Of a DNA stretch of 64,000 nt, positions 60,501 to 64,000 are shown piece by piece. Origin of the DNA: Globodera rostochiensis. Lineage: Eukaryota > Nematoda > Chromadorea > Rhabditida > Heteroderidae. Made by a program: the position numbers and the translations under genes. The notes beneath the pieces are model-generated. The model saw nothing but the letters and a program-made list of their open reading frames with translations, was not told the DNA's origin and did no database searches. The stretch lies in assembly GCA_018350325.1 (NCBI GenBank), contig JAEVLN010000002.1, positions 2,307,731-2,371,730 on the forward strand, given 5' to 3'. The number at the start of each line of letters is the position of its first letter. The first letter of the stretch is position 1.

Positions 60501-63500
60501 AACCCCGCGGCGGTGTCCCAACGCCCTGCCAGAGTCCACATAAATAACGGGGACGACGAACGGGAAGAGTACACACACAACACACAACAGTTTGGTCGAA
60601 AGTGAAGAAAGTGTTTGAGGGATGGAAAAGGAAAGTGTCAAAAATTTGTGTCAGTGTTCACTTTTTGTTGCTGACGGGGGGCAGCAGAAACGGGGAGGGG
60701 AAAGGCGGAAAGGCACCCCCCCCCCCTCCACCCACCCCCATCGCCCAAAGGCAAATTGAATAAGTGCCCAAGGGATGAAGAAGCAAGCGACCCCCCCCCC
60801 CCCCCCGACTTTCTTTGTCACTTGGACGAAAATTGGTGGAGACGATGATGGCACATTAAAAAAAGGGGGGGGGTGTGAGGAGGAAATGCGAAAAAAATTG
60901 TCGCGAAAGGGTGAGCAAGAAAATTTGGCACAAACGAACGCATAAAGCACAAACACAAGTACATACATAACGTCAGCTTCGCGGACAGGAACATAAAAGC
61001 GGGAAAAGTGCAGGAATGAGCAACAACAGCAAAAAAAAAGTGAATGTGACACGGAGAGAGATGACATCCCCCCCCCCCCATTCATTCATCCAACCATCCG
61101 TTTACTCAGTTGGCATGAAAGGTGGAATAAATGAGCGCCGGAGAGAAATGTTGGGGACGAACGGACGGACGGGCGGATGTCCTCGCCGGAGGGGAATAAA
61201 CACGGGGGCAAGGCAAGCGGGAGTCGGATCACTTACGCGCAAAAATAGGGAAAAAATAGAAGAAGGTAGGGGTGGGGTGCCGTGAGCTTCGCGTGAGTAA
61301 GAAACTTGAGAAGATAAAAGCAGCAACGGCGGCGGCGGCACGGCGGAGGAGTCCATGTCGCCGTGCGAATGTGAATTGGCCCCAAAGGCCTGAAACAAAC
61401 ACTCCGGCGGTTGTTTTTCCTGGTCTTTTTGCAAAGGCCAAAAGACCCAAATGTGGAAGAGAACGTAAAAATGCCACAATATGCTGAACGAAATAGCATT
61501 TCGTCACCGCAAATTGAGAATGGCATTTTAGTTAGAATGGCACGATGGGAAAAGCAGAGCCTGGAGGGCACAAAAAGTGGCATAAAAGTTGCGCGACCAT
61601 TACGAAAGAATGTATAGTAGTAGTATTTGACTGTGACTGTTATTATGCTGCATTTCAATCGAGAGTTTTGAAAAAACAACAAAAGAGAAAGAAGAGTGAG
61701 GAAAGAAAAGAAAAGAAAGGGAGGGAGAGAGAGAAAAGAATCATTGAATATATGCAAAGCAACGTAAACAACGAGGCACAGATAGGAGTGAGTGTGTTTA
61801 AATAGCATGAAAGTCAAAGGGGGAGAAGGAAGGTCAGGGATCACCATTTTTTGGTGAGTTACAGCCCCCCCCCCCACCCCGCTCATTCGCTTCGCTGTGC
61901 ATTCCAAATGCTAACATCATTCAACTTCTCTCGTTCTCGTCACCCGGTTGCTGTGCAACAACAAAAGAGGCGGTATGTGCTGCTGCACACAGAATACATA
62001 TGCTTCCACTTCCAGCCGACCCCCCCCCCCCCTCCATTCTGGGTTTGGGAGAGGGGGGGGGGGGGGGGGTACGGACAGGGACCGCCGGCCGGCGGTTGGT
62101 TGGTTTCCATGAGCAACACCCAAAACAACAGAATCAGCACAAGTTGCCATTTTTGTGTGCTGTCCGTCTCGGCGCCCGGCGACAACCGCTTTATCGTCCA
62201 ATTCCCTCTCGGGGGTTTGTCTTCGTATTACCTCCACCCCCCCCCCCCCCGTTTTCTCCTCTCCTGCGCTCCCTTTTATCTCCAATTATTATTACTTTTT
62301 CCTCGCCACCCCCCCCCCCCTTATCGTTTGAGTTCACTGTGTTTTCCCCCATTCGCGCTATCTTTCTCGTTTCCCCACCTCCCCTCCCCCTCCCCCCCTT
62401 CTCCATTTATGGAGAATATTTGTGTTATTTATTCTTATTCATCGCCGCTAGCGGTGGTTCTTTCTCTCTGCTCGCAAATGAGCAAAAGCGGTGGTGGGTG
62501 GCAGGGTGAATAGCACAGTTGTTTTAGGAGGAGGGGGGGGGGGTGTAATAGGGGGACGGGGGGGGGTGAGTATCCCTTTCATTCATCGACAAGTGAAGAG
62601 GAGCGAGGAATTCGTCTTCTGAATTTTTCCCCTCTTCGTCTTCTCTAAAAGCGTGCGGTGAGTAGGGGAGGGGGGGGGCGGCTGTAAGGGGCAGATGAAA
62701 CACCCCGACACAGCACAGCAGCAGCAGCAGAAGACGACCACCCCTCCCCCCCCCCCCCCACCCGTCCCGAGCCATGGAGAGGGAAGGGAAAAAGAGAAAG
62801 AAAGAGAGATGGGTACGTACCATTCGAGACTCTCGCCCTTCCGCTCATCCAAGCGCCCCCCGACCGCCCGACTGCCTCCCGCCCCCCCCCCCCCTTTCCT
62901 TGCCTTGCCTATAGTTTCCACTCGTCGTCCCTTAAGTGCTGTTGTGTCGTCTCGTCACCCCCCCCCCCAACACTCAGCCGCCCCGTTTTTTACCCGTAAT
63001 GATGAATGAATGAATTGTGATGAGATGATACGGGATGGGGGGGGGGGAAATGAAGAATTGGCGGGAATGAAGGGATGGAAATGAATGATGATAACCACCC
63101 CCCCCCCCCCCCCCCCCCCCCCACATATTCCTATTTTCGATAATCTACTTTTTGCGACGGACAACAAACAATTCGTCCATCCATCGTTAGAGTCGCGTAA
63201 TTGTGTGCGTGTGGTTTAATAAGTTTTTATGGGATGATTGAGCGGGGGGGGGGGGAGTGGAGGGGAGGGGGATCACCGTCGATGATCACCCACAATCACA
63301 CATACACATACCACCCCGTCGCTTCGCCACACCAATTCGTCGTCAACATCGATCAGTGTCGAAAGTCCAGCCCACCACGATAATAATTAAGTAGCAACGT
63401 TTTGCGCCCCCCCCCCCCCCGCCTTCCCCCTGCGCAAAAACCCATCGGTTCTCCCCCCCCCCCCCCCCCCCAATGTCCACAACACGCATTTTTGTTCTGT

Positions 63501-64000
63501 GGCAATGAGTGAAAGAAAAATGAAGAAATTTGTACAATATTTTCTTCTCAATCGAATTAAATGGAGGCGGCAAAGAATGGATGAAAGTGTTCAGCTCATT
63601 TGAGACGCCAATGAGAAAATTCATTTTATCTCAAAGTGATTGGCAATCAGTGAGAGGGGGGGGGGGGGGGGGGGGGTGGTGGTGGTGGGTGACCTCGTGA
63701 CAAACGGTCTGGCAGCTTATTTTTAGAACGACGTTCACCAGGGGAAATGAATGATAGAATCGAGGGGGGGGGGAAGTTGATCGTTCTTGGCTTTCAATCC
63801 TTTTGTCTAGGTGAATTCCAGAATCCATGAAAGCAAAAGAGATTTAGCCCTAATTCAGTAAATAAAAATCTCAAACATTAACCCAAAGCACACAGCGATG
63901 GGTAGAGCGAGAGAGATAAGTGACCAAAGAAAGTAAGCCAATTAGTGACTCATTAGCGCTTTGGAACGGAAGGAACTGGGAACGGAGAGCACTGCGCGAT
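57506..64000. other. low-complexity 5' flank of the phosphatase, no gene supported
   Basis: Six and a half kilobases without a recognisable gene on either strand. It contains dozens of G or C runs, GT and GA microsatellites and GGGAGG tracts. The few ATG-started frames are Pro/Gly/Arg/Ser-rich and lack motifs. The missing 5' exon(s) and promoter of the phosphatase gene should be here. Confidence 0.5.

Noticed and set aside
61617..61690. VVVFDCDCYYAAF resembling the start of Y-family polymerases
   Set aside because: Only about 13 residues; followed by purine-rich low complexity with none of the other family motifs.

Overview
The window looks like nuclear DNA of a nematode. Genes are split by many short introns with T-rich TTTCAG-type acceptors. 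There are interstitial runs of TTAGGC, the nematode telomere motif. One transcription factor carries the tandem double DM domain of the MAB-3/DMD-3 class. Nothing here fixes the species. The abundance of long G and C homopolymers and of degraded, chimeric gene pieces suggests a fast-rearranging genome.

Layout. 1-7 kb: a hAT-type MITE, poly-G repeats, then a 117-bp satellite of exactly 48 units that happens to be open in one frame. 7-10 kb: 3' exons of a spartin-like (senescence-domain) gene run directly into a decayed 3' half of the SM protein Sly1, whose intron holds a fold-back element with a TTAGGC core. 10.4-11.0 kb: a mariner-type MITE. 12.5-14.9 kb (minus): a broken FAD-linked (BBE-like) oxidase. 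15.8-24.1 kb: a compact block of apparently intact housekeeping genes: TRAPPC2 (-), ribosomal protein uL18/RPL5 (-), a GLTP-domain protein (+), proteasome alpha-3 (-) and BCS1 (+).

24.3-33.2 kb: three tandem copies of the second half of UTP13/TBL3 (WD40, SSU processome). The third keeps the normal UTP13 C terminus. In the first two, the 3' end is replaced by exons encoding a two-helix membrane module, spliced on through a copy of UTP13 intron 2. A third small membrane-protein gene and a duplicated TRAPPC2 tail lie between the copies. PNO1 (33.3-35.4 kb, + strand) follows; a PNO1-like 5' end was also copied into the array. I regard this exon-shuffled WD40-to-membrane-protein cluster as the most interesting part of the window.

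36.5-43.1 kb (minus): a 10-exon double-DM transcription factor (765 codons in my model, all phases consistent). 43-51 kb: a gene-poor stretch of G/C homopolymers, CCCC/GGGG mini-palindromes and tandem repeats, with a tRNA-like sequence at 50.4 kb. 51.2-51.5 kb: possible ubiquitin-protease exons next to another hAT-type MITE. 53.2-57.5 kb (minus): an SCP-type CTD phosphatase with a truncated hAT transposon in an intron. 57.5-64 kb: low-complexity sequence with no gene I can support.

RPL5, UTP13 and PNO1 all belong to ribosome synthesis, but they lie on different strands and I see no sign of an operon. All gene models were built by eye from codon phase, splice sites and remembered family motifs; no alignment was run.
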